Assembly (NCBI GenBank): GCA_019637755.1
Contig: JAHBVC010000001.1
Location: 1,020,480-1,084,479 of the forward strand
Source: Anaerolineales bacterium
Lineage (GTDB): Bacteria; Chloroflexota; Anaerolineae; Anaerolineales; UBA11579
Length of the DNA: 64,000 nucleotides
Direction: 5' to 3'
Positions 49,078 to 56,245 of the stretch are shown here, in pieces (positions within the stretch are counted from its first letter, which is position 1; every line of letters begins with the position of its first letter). A program made the position numbers and the translations under genes. The notes under the pieces are model-generated. The model was not told where the DNA came from and made no database searches. It worked only from the letters and a program-made list of their open reading frames with translations.

Positions 49078-49314
49078 CTAGCCCGCCCACTGCCGCGCCA
49101 GCAGCAGCACGGCTGCCAGCAGCAAGGCCAGCGCCAGCCCGCGCTGCCAGGCCAGCGCCTGCCAGCGCCGCCCGTGGCGCAGATGCTGGCGGCTGCCCTC
49201 GAGCAGCTCGGCGATGTTTGCCTGCGGCACACCCTGGCGGCGCAACCACCAGGCCCGCTGGCAATAGATGTACTCGCCGATCTCAGAAGCTTTGATCCAC
49301 TCGCGGCTGCTCAT
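49078..49314 (-). CDS. Cas4-like N-terminal half with membrane helix
   Basis: 78 residues. It has S-E-I-G-E-Y-I-Y-C18-Q-R-A-W-W-L, matching the start of Cas4 nucleases (Y-C-P-R pattern). G40-x3-H44 follows, the usual metal-binding His. Residues 59-74 form a membrane helix, and the ORF ends three residues later. It and the next ORF together contain all Cas4 motifs once. It overlaps the translin-like gene by four bases (ATGA). Confidence 0.72.
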   Translation of the reverse strand: MSSREWIKASEIGEYIYCQRAWWLRRQGVPQANIAELLEGSRQHLRHGRRWQALAWQRGLALALLLAAVLLLARQWAG

Positions 49315-49952
49315 GCGTCGTTGAGCTTCTCCTCGAGCGAGTGCAGGCGCGCCTCCAGGCGTTGCTGGCGCAGGCTGATGGTCATGTCACCACGCGTGCG
49401 CTCCACCAGGCTGCGACAGATGTCCGTCAGGCGGCGCAACCCGCGCGTGACCGCATCGGGGTAATCCATCGTCACCAATACGGCGTAGATCTCATCCATT
49501 TCGCCGAGCAGGCGCTCGGCTTCCTCGGAATGGCCGTGACGCAGGATGTCCAGGCAGCGCCGGCGCAGTTCGCCCACCGCTTCGGAGAGGCCCTGCAAGT
49601 AGGTCGCCGATTCCACCTGTAGCTCCTGCGGGCTGGGCAGCGCGGCATTGTTCACCAGGGCGCGCACCAGATTGGCTTCAGCATATTCTTTGAGGGCATC
49701 CTGGGTGTAGCCGGCAAAATACAGATCGGGAAAGTTCTGCAAGCCGGCGCGCAGCGCCGCGGCCAGATCGGCCGCCGCCTGCAGCTCGGCGGCCGCGGCG
49801 TCGGGCTCGTCGCGGTGAATGGCGCGAATGGCTTGCGAGCAATGCCGGGTGAGCTGGCGGGTTTGCGCCAGGGCGGCATCGCGCGCTGCGGTTTGGGCTT
49901 CCAGGTCCGTGCGAATGCTGTCTGCGATCATGGCAAGGCGCGGCGCGCTCAT
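49311..49952 (-). CDS. Translin-family protein
   Basis: 213 residues, all-helical. Recognised from the order of conserved segments: S-Q-A-I-R-A-I-H-R, F-P-D-L-Y-F-A-G-Y-T-Q-D-A-L-K-E-Y-A-E-A, then Y-L-Q-G-L-S-E-A-V-G-E-L-R-R, and M-D-Y-P-D-A-V-T-R-G-L-R-R. Eukaryotic translin binds single-stranded DNA and RNA as a ring. Archaeal and some bacterial forms exist, but their role is unclear. Its place between ssb/DUF3467 and a nuclease fits single-stranded nucleic acid work, an inference. Confidence 0.75.
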   Translation of the reverse strand: MSAPRLAMIADSIRTDLEAQTAARDAALAQTRQLTRHCSQAIRAIHRDEPDAAAAELQAAADLAAALRAGLQNFPDLYFAGYTQDALKEYAEANLVRALVNNAALPSPQELQVESATYLQGLSEAVGELRRRCLDILRHGHSEEAERLLGEMDEIYAVLVTMDYPDAVTRGLRRLTDICRSLVERTRGDMTISLRQQRLEARLHSLEEKLNDA

Positions 49953-50281
49953 GTCTCCGGCTCCTCGGGAGTGTGCAGCGCGCCGAACAGATCGTCGGCC
50001 AGGCTCTTGCCTTCGGGCAGCTTCACTTCCCCAAATTGGCTTTCATAGCGGGCCAGGTTCTCCTGCAAGGCGCGCTGCAGCAGCTTGGCGCTGAGCGGCG
50101 ACATGAGCACGCGACCTTTGATGAACACATCCAGTTCGCCGGGCAGCCGCCGGCCGAAATCGAAGACGAATTCGGCCGGCGAATGCGCCACGCGCACCAC
50201 ATTGCTGTACAAGGCATCTACGCCCGGTGCGATCACCAGGCGTGGGCGCCGCGGCGGGGTGGGATCGGTAGGCTGGGCCAT
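49949..50281 (-). CDS. DUF3467 family protein
   Basis: 110 residues. Y-S-N-V-V-R-V-A-H-S-P-A-E-F-V-F-D-F-G and R-V-L-M-S-P-L-S-A-K-L-L are the family signature. Function unknown. Six bases after ssb and overlapping the translin gene (ATGA). Confidence 0.88.
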   Translation of the reverse strand: MAQPTDPTPPRRPRLVIAPGVDALYSNVVRVAHSPAEFVFDFGRRLPGELDVFIKGRVLMSPLSAKLLQRALQENLARYESQFGEVKLPEGKSLADDLFGALHTPEEPET

Positions 50282-50287
50282 GGCTGC

Positions 50288-50737
50288 CTAGAAGGGGATC
50301 TCGTCCTCGCTGCCGCCCAGCATGCCATCCGGCTCCGCCGGTACGCCGCCGTAGTCGCCGCCGCCAGCGCCCATATCGCCACCGCCGCCGCGCCCGCCGA
50401 GGAAGACGACGCGTTCAGCGGTGACCTCATACGAGGCGGCCGGGGTGCCATCCTGGCGCGTCCACACCCGCGGGCCACCGCTGGCTTTATCCGGGGTCAT
50501 GCGCCCCTCGATCATTACCTGGCTGCCGGTCTTCAGGTATTGGTTGCAGATCTCCGCCTGGCGCCCCCACGCCGAGATGCGGAACCACACCGTTTCTTTG
50601 ATCTTCTCGCCATTTGAGCCGGTGTACTGGCGATTGCTGGCTACGTTAAAGTTGGTGACCGCCTGGCCCCCGGGGGTATAGCGCATCTCAGGGTCACGCC
50701 CCAAATTGCCGACGATGGTGATCTTGTGATAAGACAT
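50288..50737 (-). CDS. ssb: Single-stranded DNA-binding protein
   Basis: 149 residues. OB fold with K-I-T-I-V-G-N-L-G-R-D-P-E, W-F-R-I-S-A-W-G-R-Q-A and V-M-I-E-G-R-M. A Gly-rich linker leads to the acidic tip E-D-E-I-P-F that binds partner proteins. First gene of an eight-gene operon. The start has AGGAG six to seven bases upstream. Confidence 0.97.
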   Translation of the reverse strand: MSYHKITIVGNLGRDPEMRYTPGGQAVTNFNVASNRQYTGSNGEKIKETVWFRISAWGRQAEICNQYLKTGSQVMIEGRMTPDKASGGPRVWTRQDGTPAASYEVTAERVVFLGGRGGGGDMGAGGGDYGGVPAEPDGMLGGSEDEIPF

Positions 50738-50897
50738 GTTTTTCTCCTGTTCCCAAAATAGGTACGCAAAATAGAGTTAACAAAACTCAAGGGTTTTAGC
50801 TATTCAGTTAAGTCGTTGGTGGGGCTCCTTTTCGGATGAGCGTTTGAGTACGTTTCCCAGGCTGATTACCCGGTGCTAAATAAAATTCACTCACCGA
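50738..50897 (-). other. Long leader of the ssb operon
   Basis: About 160 bases between the predicted start site and the ssb ATG. Small stems can be drawn, for example CCGGG/CCTGG (complement near 50859-50875) and GCTC/GAGC (near 50823-50842). I do not recognise a known riboswitch. The length is unusual for this window. Confidence 0.45.
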
Positions 50898-50904
50898 CAC
50901 TTAA

Positions 50905-50934
50905 ATTATAGACCATCTGTGCGAAACAAGTCAA
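50905..50934 (-). promoter_or_regulatory. Promoter of the ssb-recN operon
   Basis: TTGACT (50934-50929), an 18-base spacer and perfect TATAAT (50910-50905) on the minus strand. It begins eight bases before the end of the ABC permease gene at 50942. Confidence 0.8.
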
Positions 50935-50941
50935 CAGGGGG

Positions 50942-51748
50942 CTAAAACGCCTCCAGTGTGCCGCGCCGCTTGGCAAACGCTTCAAACCAGCGGAACATGA
51001 GGTAACCCAGCGCAACATAAACGAAGCCAAACAACAGCTCCCCGGCCAGCAAGTGGCTGACCTCAGCCAGGCTGGCCCCGCCCACGATCTGGCGCGCCGC
51101 GGCAATGCCGCGGGTCAGCGGCAGCGCCTGGCCGATCGCCTGCGCCCAGGCGGGCAACAGCGCGGTTTGCACATTGGCGCCCGAGAACAACAGCAGCAGG
51201 AAGAACACCGTGTTGTTGACGAACATTACATTCAAAGTCACCAGGCTAAGGCAGCCGCACAGCAGCCCCAGGCCGCAGGTACTGAAGGTGGTGATCACGA
51301 TCACCAGCGCCAGCGCGCCCAGGTTGGCCTGCGAGAGATCCAGCCCCAGCAGCACCACGCCCCAGAAGAAGCCCAGCACTACGCCGAAGGCACCGTCAAT
51401 GATGTGCATAAAGGCGCGCCCGAAAAAGACGGTCAGGCGATTGGCCGGCGAGCCAAACAGATACAGCAAAGTACCGTCCCGCCGGTCACCGCCGATGCTC
51501 ATGGTGACGCCGTAAATGCCGCTGCTCGCGGCGATCTGGAGCGCATTGCCAACAATATAGAAGCTGGCCTCGCTGCCATTGCTGGCGTACTTGCCCAGGA
51601 ATACAAAAAAGAGCATATAGCTGAGCGGGCTGACCACCTTGGAGGCCAGGTAGGTCATCGGGCGGAGCCAACGGAACAGCGCCACATACGAGAGCAGCGC
51701 ACCCTCAAAGAAGAGACGGAAGTTGTTGCGCAGTGTGCGTAGGCTCAT
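50942..51748 (-). CDS. ABC-2 type transporter permease
   Basis: 268 residues with six membrane helices in the ABC-2 pattern and G-D-R-R-D-G-T-L-L-Y-L-F-G-S-P between helices two and three, as in drug or polysaccharide exporters. Second permease of a three-gene exporter; start overlaps the first permease by four bases. The substrate is unknown. Confidence 0.88.
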   Translation of the reverse strand: MSLRTLRNNFRLFFEGALLSYVALFRWLRPMTYLASKVVSPLSYMLFFVFLGKYASNGSEASFYIVGNALQIAASSGIYGVTMSIGGDRRDGTLLYLFGSPANRLTVFFGRAFMHIIDGAFGVVLGFFWGVVLLGLDLSQANLGALALVIVITTFSTCGLGLLCGCLSLVTLNVMFVNNTVFFLLLLFSGANVQTALLPAWAQAIGQALPLTRGIAAARQIVGGASLAEVSHLLAGELLFGFVYVALGYLMFRWFEAFAKRRGTLEAF

Positions 51749-52542
51749 TGCATTCCCAGCGTGCCTTCAACGCGCGCCTTGTAGAGTACATAGCGAAACA
51801 GCCAGCGGCTGCCCAGTAGATACAGCGCGCTGAAGCCCAGCATCATGCCCCAGCACAGCAGCATTTCCTGCGGGGTGGCGCTGCCGGCGGCGCTGGCCTG
51901 CAAGGCGCGCCCGGCCCAATACGGAGTCAGCAGCCAGCTCAATGGCGTGGTCCAGCCTGGCAACAGCGCGATCGGAAACAAAAAGCCACACAAGATGTAC
52001 ACCGGGAACTCCAGCCCGTTCTGCCAGTGCTGCACCGCCGGGCTGATGATGAACAGCGAGGCGATGATCAGCCCAAAACAGATGAAAGCCACCACCGTTA
52101 CCACCAGGCTGGCGATAAAAAGGCCGGGTTGGGCAATGCGCACATCCAACTGGAACAGCCAGGCCACCAGCGTGTAGCTCACCACCATGGAGAGCAGCGA
52201 TTGCAGCACGCTGGCCAGATTCTTGCCGAAGACGATGACCTGCAGCGGGATCGGCACGGCCACCAAATTCTCCAGCGTACCGGTCCAACGCTCGCCGGTG
52301 ATGCTATTGCCGCATACGAACAGCAGGCTGCTCCACAGGCCGGTCATGCCGCTGCCCACCACCACGAACATCGCCTGGTCGCCGCCGCGCGCTTGCAGCA
52401 TCCACAACGCCAACAGGGCGATGATCATCGGCTGCACCAGCACAGTGAAGATCACGAACGCATCCACAAAAACCTGCTTGATGGTGATCTCACCGCTCAG
52501 CGCGGCCGCATGCCAGTATTGGCGCAACTTAGTCAGTGACAC
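51745..52542 (-). CDS. ABC-2 type transporter permease
   Basis: 265 residues from a GTG at 52542 preceded by GGGAGA; an in-frame codon at 52572 would lie deep in the ATPase gene. Six membrane helices and the G-E-R-W-T-G-T-L-E-N-L coupling segment. Pairs with the other permease to form a heterodimeric channel, an inference from gene order. Confidence 0.86.
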   Translation of the reverse strand: MSLTKLRQYWHAAALSGEITIKQVFVDAFVIFTVLVQPMIIALLALWMLQARGGDQAMFVVVGSGMTGLWSSLLFVCGNSITGERWTGTLENLVAVPIPLQVIVFGKNLASVLQSLLSMVVSYTLVAWLFQLDVRIAQPGLFIASLVVTVVAFICFGLIIASLFIISPAVQHWQNGLEFPVYILCGFLFPIALLPGWTTPLSWLLTPYWAGRALQASAAGSATPQEMLLCWGMMLGFSALYLLGSRWLFRYVLYKARVEGTLGMQ

Positions 52543-53509
52543 GCGTGTCTCCCACCAGGCGCACATAAGCATCTTCCAGGGTCGGCTCGCGCGAGGTCAC
52601 CCGCCCGATGCGCTGGCCTTCCAGCATATGCATCAGATCCGGGATGGCTTCGGCGCCACGCTGGGTATGGATGGAGAGCAGTTGCGTCTGCTCGTAATCC
52701 TTGATCGAAACGTTATCCACAAAGGCTGCGGCGCGCAGGCGCGCCACGATCTCCTCGGCAATGCCGAAGCCTTCGATTTCGATCACCGATAGGTCTTGCA
52801 CCAGGGTCTTGAGCTTGGCGGGCGTATCCAGCGCGACGATGCGGCCCTTGTTGACCACGGCGATGCGCTGGCACAGCGCATCCGCCTCAAACATGTAGTG
52901 CGTGGTGAGCAGGATCGTCTTCTTCTGCGCCTGTAGGTTGCGCACCACCTGGCGCAGATCGCGCGCCCCCACCGGGTCAAGCCCGATGGTGGGCTCATCC
53001 AGGAAGAGGATGTTGGGGTCATGGATCAAGGCGCGGGCGATGTGCAAGCGCTGCTTCATGCCGCGCGAGTAACCTTCCACTTTCTCGTGCGCCCGTTCGC
53101 GCAGGCTGACCATTTCGAGCAGTTCAGGAATACGGCGAGCGGCCACGTCCGGATCCACGCCGTACAAGCTGGCAAAGTAGCGCAAATTATCCCAGGCAGA
53201 CAGGCGCCAATACAGGCCGCGCTCCCCACCGAAAATGAAGCCGATGCGGCTGCGAATGGCTTCGGCCTGGCGCACCACATCGTAGCCGCCCACGCGCGCC
53301 TCGCCGCCACTGGGGGCCAGCAGCGTAGTGAGCATCTTGGTGGTGGTGGTCTTGCCGGCGCCATTGGGGCCCAGCAAGCCGAACAGCTCGCCTTCCTCAA
53401 CGGCAAAAGAAACATCTTCCACCGCCACCACTTCTTTCACCTGGCGGCGGAAGTGCCCCACGTGGGTCTTGTAGACCCGGCGCAAATGGCTAACTTCGAT
53501 CGCGTTCAC
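52529..53509 (-). CDS. ABC transporter ATP-binding protein
   Basis: 326 residues from the GTG at 53509, which has GGAGC upstream; the frame reaches 53557 but would overlap the lipoprotein gene. Walker A G-P-N-G-A-G-K-T-T, signature Y-S-R-G-M-K-Q-R, Walker B I-L-F-L-D-E-P-T. The extended C-terminus ends in the E-P-T-L-E-D-A-Y motif of DrrA/NatA-type exporters. Overlaps the next permease by 14 bases. Confidence 0.93.
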   Translation of the reverse strand: MNAIEVSHLRRVYKTHVGHFRRQVKEVVAVEDVSFAVEEGELFGLLGPNGAGKTTTTKMLTTLLAPSGGEARVGGYDVVRQAEAIRSRIGFIFGGERGLYWRLSAWDNLRYFASLYGVDPDVAARRIPELLEMVSLRERAHEKVEGYSRGMKQRLHIARALIHDPNILFLDEPTIGLDPVGARDLRQVVRNLQAQKKTILLTTHYMFEADALCQRIAVVNKGRIVALDTPAKLKTLVQDLSVIEIEGFGIAEEIVARLRAAAFVDNVSIKDYEQTQLLSIHTQRGAEAIPDLMHMLEGQRIGRVTSREPTLEDAYVRLVGDTRVTD

Positions 53510-53538
53510 TACAGCTCCTACATTGCCATGGCGGCGGG

Positions 53539-54303
53539 CTAACGCTCCACCTGCCACACCTTCAGATCCGAGAACCCCACCGAGATGTCGCTTTCGCTGG
53601 CGGCGTGTACAAAGGCGCCCAGTGTGCCGCGATACAAGAGCGAATCGGTCACGCTGAACAGATAAAAATCATTGACGAAGAAATGCATCTGCCCGCCGGC
53701 CGCCCACACCCCCAGCCGGGTAGTGCTGGGCGCCAGGGAGGGCACGGCCCCGCTGCTCAGCCAGTCGGCCTGGCGGCTCAGGGCGCCGTTGTAAAAACGA
53801 TCCACCTTGGCACGGCCATCGCACGAGAGCGAAAAGCGGAAATGGTTGCCGTCCTGGGCGCGTAGCACCAGGCCGTATTCATCCTCAGCGTGGCAATAGC
53901 TGGTGGTGGCGGTCAACTCTGCATAGAAATCGCGAAACACCGGCTCGCTGCGCGTGCTCACCAGGTAACTGTGCGCGCTCTTCAGCACCAGGGTCAAGCG
54001 CCCATTGGCGATCTGCGCACTGGCGCTGGCCGAACGGCTGGTGCTCCATAGGCTCGCATCGCTAAAATCATCCGCCAGCAGCAGCTCCGTGACGCCGGGG
54101 CGCATATCCGGCGTGGGGCTCAATACCGCCGTGGGGAACGGCGAGGGCGTGGGCGTCGGCGGGAACCACACCGGCGTTTCGCTGGCGGTGGCCGTGGGCA
54201 GCAAGGCCTCGGTGGGCAGCTCCTGCGCGGCGAGCGGCACAAAGCAGGCAGACAGTAAGACGCTGCCCATCAGCAACGTCAAAAAAGAACGGCGCAAGAT
54301 CAC
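53539..54303 (-). CDS. Lipoprotein with Thr-Pro linker and sugar-binding-like domain
   Basis: 254 residues. Signal peptide with lipobox L-L-S-A-C (Cys20). A Thr/Pro-rich linker (about 37-66) leads to a beta-rich domain of about 180 residues with F-S-D-A-S-L-W and F-F-V-N-D-F-Y-L-F, resembling the concanavalin-like/DUF1080 fold. Starts with GTG at 54303 behind a perfect TATAAT six bases upstream. 29 bases before the ABC exporter, possibly co-transcribed with it. Confidence 0.75.
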   Translation of the reverse strand: MILRRSFLTLLMGSVLLSACFVPLAAQELPTEALLPTATASETPVWFPPTPTPSPFPTAVLSPTPDMRPGVTELLLADDFSDASLWSTSRSASASAQIANGRLTLVLKSAHSYLVSTRSEPVFRDFYAELTATTSYCHAEDEYGLVLRAQDGNHFRFSLSCDGRAKVDRFYNGALSRQADWLSSGAVPSLAPSTTRLGVWAAGGQMHFFVNDFYLFSVTDSLLYRGTLGAFVHAASESDISVGFSDLKVWQVER

Positions 54304-54309
54304 GGCGTT

Positions 54310-54315
54310 ATTATA
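54310..54315 (-). promoter_or_regulatory. -10 box of the lipoprotein gene (leaderless type)
   Basis: TATAAT on the minus strand, six bases, then the GTG at 54303. Confidence 0.55.
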
Positions 54316-54337
54316 GCCAGCGCCCCCAGCCAGGGAG

Positions 54338-54343
54338 TAGAAT
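54338..54343 (+). promoter_or_regulatory. -10 box of panD (leaderless type)
   Basis: TAGAAT, eight bases, then the ATG at 54352. Divergent from the lipoprotein promoter. Confidence 0.45.
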
Positions 54344-54351
54344 CAGCCCCT

Positions 54352-54693
54352 ATGCGCATCCTCGTTCGCTCTAAGATCCACAATGCCACGGTCACCGAAG
54401 CCAATCTGGCGTACATCGGCAGTATTACGATTGACGAAGAATTGGTGGAACGCGCCGGGCTGTGGCCGGGCGAAAAAGTGCTGGTGGTCAGCAATACCAG
54501 CGGGCAGCGCCTGGAAACCTATGTGATCGTCGGCCCGCGCGGCAGCGGCACGATCACGATGAACGGCGCCGCCGCCCACCTGGTGAAAGCCGGCGAGCAA
54601 ATCATCATCATGGCTTTCGAGATCAGCGCCGAGCCGGTGGAAGCCACCTTCATCCTGGTGGACGAGAACAACAAGTTCGTGCGCTACTTGTGA
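54352..54693 (+). CDS. panD: Aspartate 1-decarboxylase
   Basis: 113 residues. Makes beta-alanine for pantothenate and CoA. Self-cleavage between G23 and S24 in Y-I-G-S-I-T-I-D yields the pyruvoyl cofactor. T-Y-V-I-V-G-P-R-G-S-G and N-G-A-A-A-H are conserved. No panC or panB nearby. Overlaps the convergent mmcQ-like gene by ten bases. Confidence 0.95.
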   Translation: MRILVRSKIHNATVTEANLAYIGSITIDEELVERAGLWPGEKVLVVSNTSGQRLETYVIVGPRGSGTITMNGAAAHLVKAGEQIIIMAFEISAEPVEATFILVDENNKFVRYL

Positions 54694-55058
54694 GCGCGGC
54701 GCGGCTTGCGCTCCAGCAAGCGGTGCCCTTCCTGCAGTAAGCGCTGCAGCTCATCCCAATCCGTACCTTCATCCAGATACGCACCGATCCAGCCCTGGCT
54801 GCCCTGATAGGGTGGCACAAAATAGCGCTGCGGCGCGGCCTGCACCAACAGGTCGCGTTCGGCCGCTTCGGCCTTGATCCACAGCGCGTTGCGCCCGGCT
54901 CCATGATGGTTGGCGGCACTGGCGAACATGGCATACATGCGCCCGCCGCGCCGCCAGGTGGGCTCGCCCCAGGCAGCCTGCTCTACACTCCCTGGCAGCG
55001 CGGCGCACAGCCGGCGCACCCGCGCCAGGGCGCGCGGGGTGGCCGCAGGTGGCTTCAT
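54684..55058 (-). CDS. MmcQ/YjbR family protein
   Basis: 124 residues. C-A-A-L-P-G-S-V-E-Q near the start, W-G-E-P-T-W-R and W-I-K-A are typical of the family, as is the W-I-G-A-Y-L-D segment. The family has a CyaY-like fold; function not firmly known. Overlaps the SDR gene by four bases. Confidence 0.87.
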   Translation of the reverse strand: MKPPAATPRALARVRRLCAALPGSVEQAAWGEPTWRRGGRMYAMFASAANHHGAGRNALWIKAEAAERDLLVQAAPQRYFVPPYQGSQGWIGAYLDEGTDWDELQRLLQEGHRLLERKPRRAHK

Positions 55059-56071
55059 GCGGCCTGATAGCGTTGGCGAATGGCCGGCACGAGATATTCG
55101 TCAAAACAGCGCGCCTGGTCCAACTCGGGCGCCCAACCCCAATCGGCGCGCGCGGCGGCATCCTGCATGTCCATCGGCCAGGCATCCACGATGCCCTGGC
55201 GCTGGGCATGCGGCGCAAAGGTGATTTGCGCCGCCGGAAAGGCGGCCAGCACCTGCTGGCGGAAGGCTTCGGCGGAGAGGCTGAAACTGGTGACGTTATA
55301 GGCGTGCCGGGTTAGGGCGGCACGCGGCGCGGCGGCCAACTGCAACAGGGCGCGCACGCCATCCGGCATGGCCATAAAGGGGATTGTGGCATCTGGGCGC
55401 ACAAAGCAGGCATACGCCTGGCCCTGGGCGGCGGCGTGCAACATCTCCGGCCCGTAATCGCTGGTGCCGCCGGTGGGCAACGTGAAGGCGCTGATCAAGC
55501 CGGGAAAGCGCAACGCGCGGAAATCCACGCGCACCGGGGGCTGCTCATCCAACTGGCGATAGTTCTCGGCGTAGTAGCTGCCCAACAGTTCCACCGCCAG
55601 CTTATTGGCCCCGTACATCGTGGTGGGGTGCAGGTGCTCTTCTTCGGCCAGCGCACCGGCGGCGTGCTTGGCCTCCAGGCTGGGCAAGCCGTAGACCGCC
55701 ATCGAACTGGGGAAGAGAAATTTCACCGCCTCGCCGTGCGCCGCCGATTGCGCCGCGGCCAGCTCCAACAGCAAAACGCTGGCCTCCACGTTCACTTCGT
55801 GGGCCAGCGCTGGGGAGTGCTCTGCTCGGGTGGAAAGCAGGGCGGCCAGATGGAAAATAGTATCGAGGTGGTGCTCGGCCGCAATCTGCTCCAGCACCGC
55901 CGGGTCAGCCACGCTGCCGCGCACATGCGTAGTCAGCGCGGCCAGCTCGGCCGGCATCGGCGCCAAATCCAGGGTGAGCAGCCGGTGCGTGCCAGCCGCG
56001 GCCAGGGCGCGCACCAGCGCCTGGCCAATTTCGCCGGCCGCGCCGGTGATCAAGATCGTCTTTTTCTGCAT
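55055..56071 (-). CDS. NAD-dependent epimerase/dehydratase family, L-threonine dehydrogenase-like
   Basis: 338 residues, extended SDR fold. NAD motif G-A-A-G-E-I-G near the N-terminus; active-site Y-G-A-N-K (Y-x3-K). The stretch R-F-P-G-L-I-S-A then G-G-T-S-D-Y-G-P-E-M and I-P-F-M-A-M-P-D is what I know from SDR-type L-threonine 3-dehydrogenases. A sugar epimerase is the alternative. Confidence 0.82.
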   Translation of the reverse strand: MQKKTILITGAAGEIGQALVRALAAAGTHRLLTLDLAPMPAELAALTTHVRGSVADPAVLEQIAAEHHLDTIFHLAALLSTRAEHSPALAHEVNVEASVLLLELAAAQSAAHGEAVKFLFPSSMAVYGLPSLEAKHAAGALAEEEHLHPTTMYGANKLAVELLGSYYAENYRQLDEQPPVRVDFRALRFPGLISAFTLPTGGTSDYGPEMLHAAAQGQAYACFVRPDATIPFMAMPDGVRALLQLAAAPRAALTRHAYNVTSFSLSAEAFRQQVLAAFPAAQITFAPHAQRQGIVDAWPMDMQDAAARADWGWAPELDQARCFDEYLVPAIRQRYQAA

Positions 56072-56165
56072 CGCAACCTAGCGTTTTCGCTGAGCGGCAG
56101 GTGCCGCACGCTGCGTATTATAAAAGGCTGCACCACGCTCCCCACCAAATCTGGCTTCAAGGCGC

Positions 56166-56195
56166 TTGACGCAGAACGCTTGTTCATGTTATTCT
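56166..56195 (+). promoter_or_regulatory. Promoter of lexA
   Basis: TTGACG (56166-56171), 18-base spacer, TATTCT (56190-56195). The spacer contains the LexA box. The leader would be about 45 bases. Confidence 0.65.
56174..56185 (+). promoter_or_regulatory. Putative LexA operator
   Basis: Perfect palindrome GAAC-GCTT-GTTC between -35 and -10 of the lexA promoter. It matches the Gram-positive-type SOS box core GAAC-N4-GTTC and would give autorepression. Confidence 0.72.
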
Positions 56196-56245
56196 GTATT
56201 AGCACAAATGACCTACAAAGCGAGTCAAGTGCTGGGAGTACGCAA

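Noticed and set aside
48560-49314. Cas4-like genes as part of a CRISPR-Cas locus
   Set aside because: I saw no spaced direct repeats and no cas1, cas2 or effector genes anywhere in the window. The context is ssb, nadK and recN.
50905-50934. SOS box at the ssb-recN promoter
   Set aside because: No GAAC-N4-GTTC is present in or next to the promoter.
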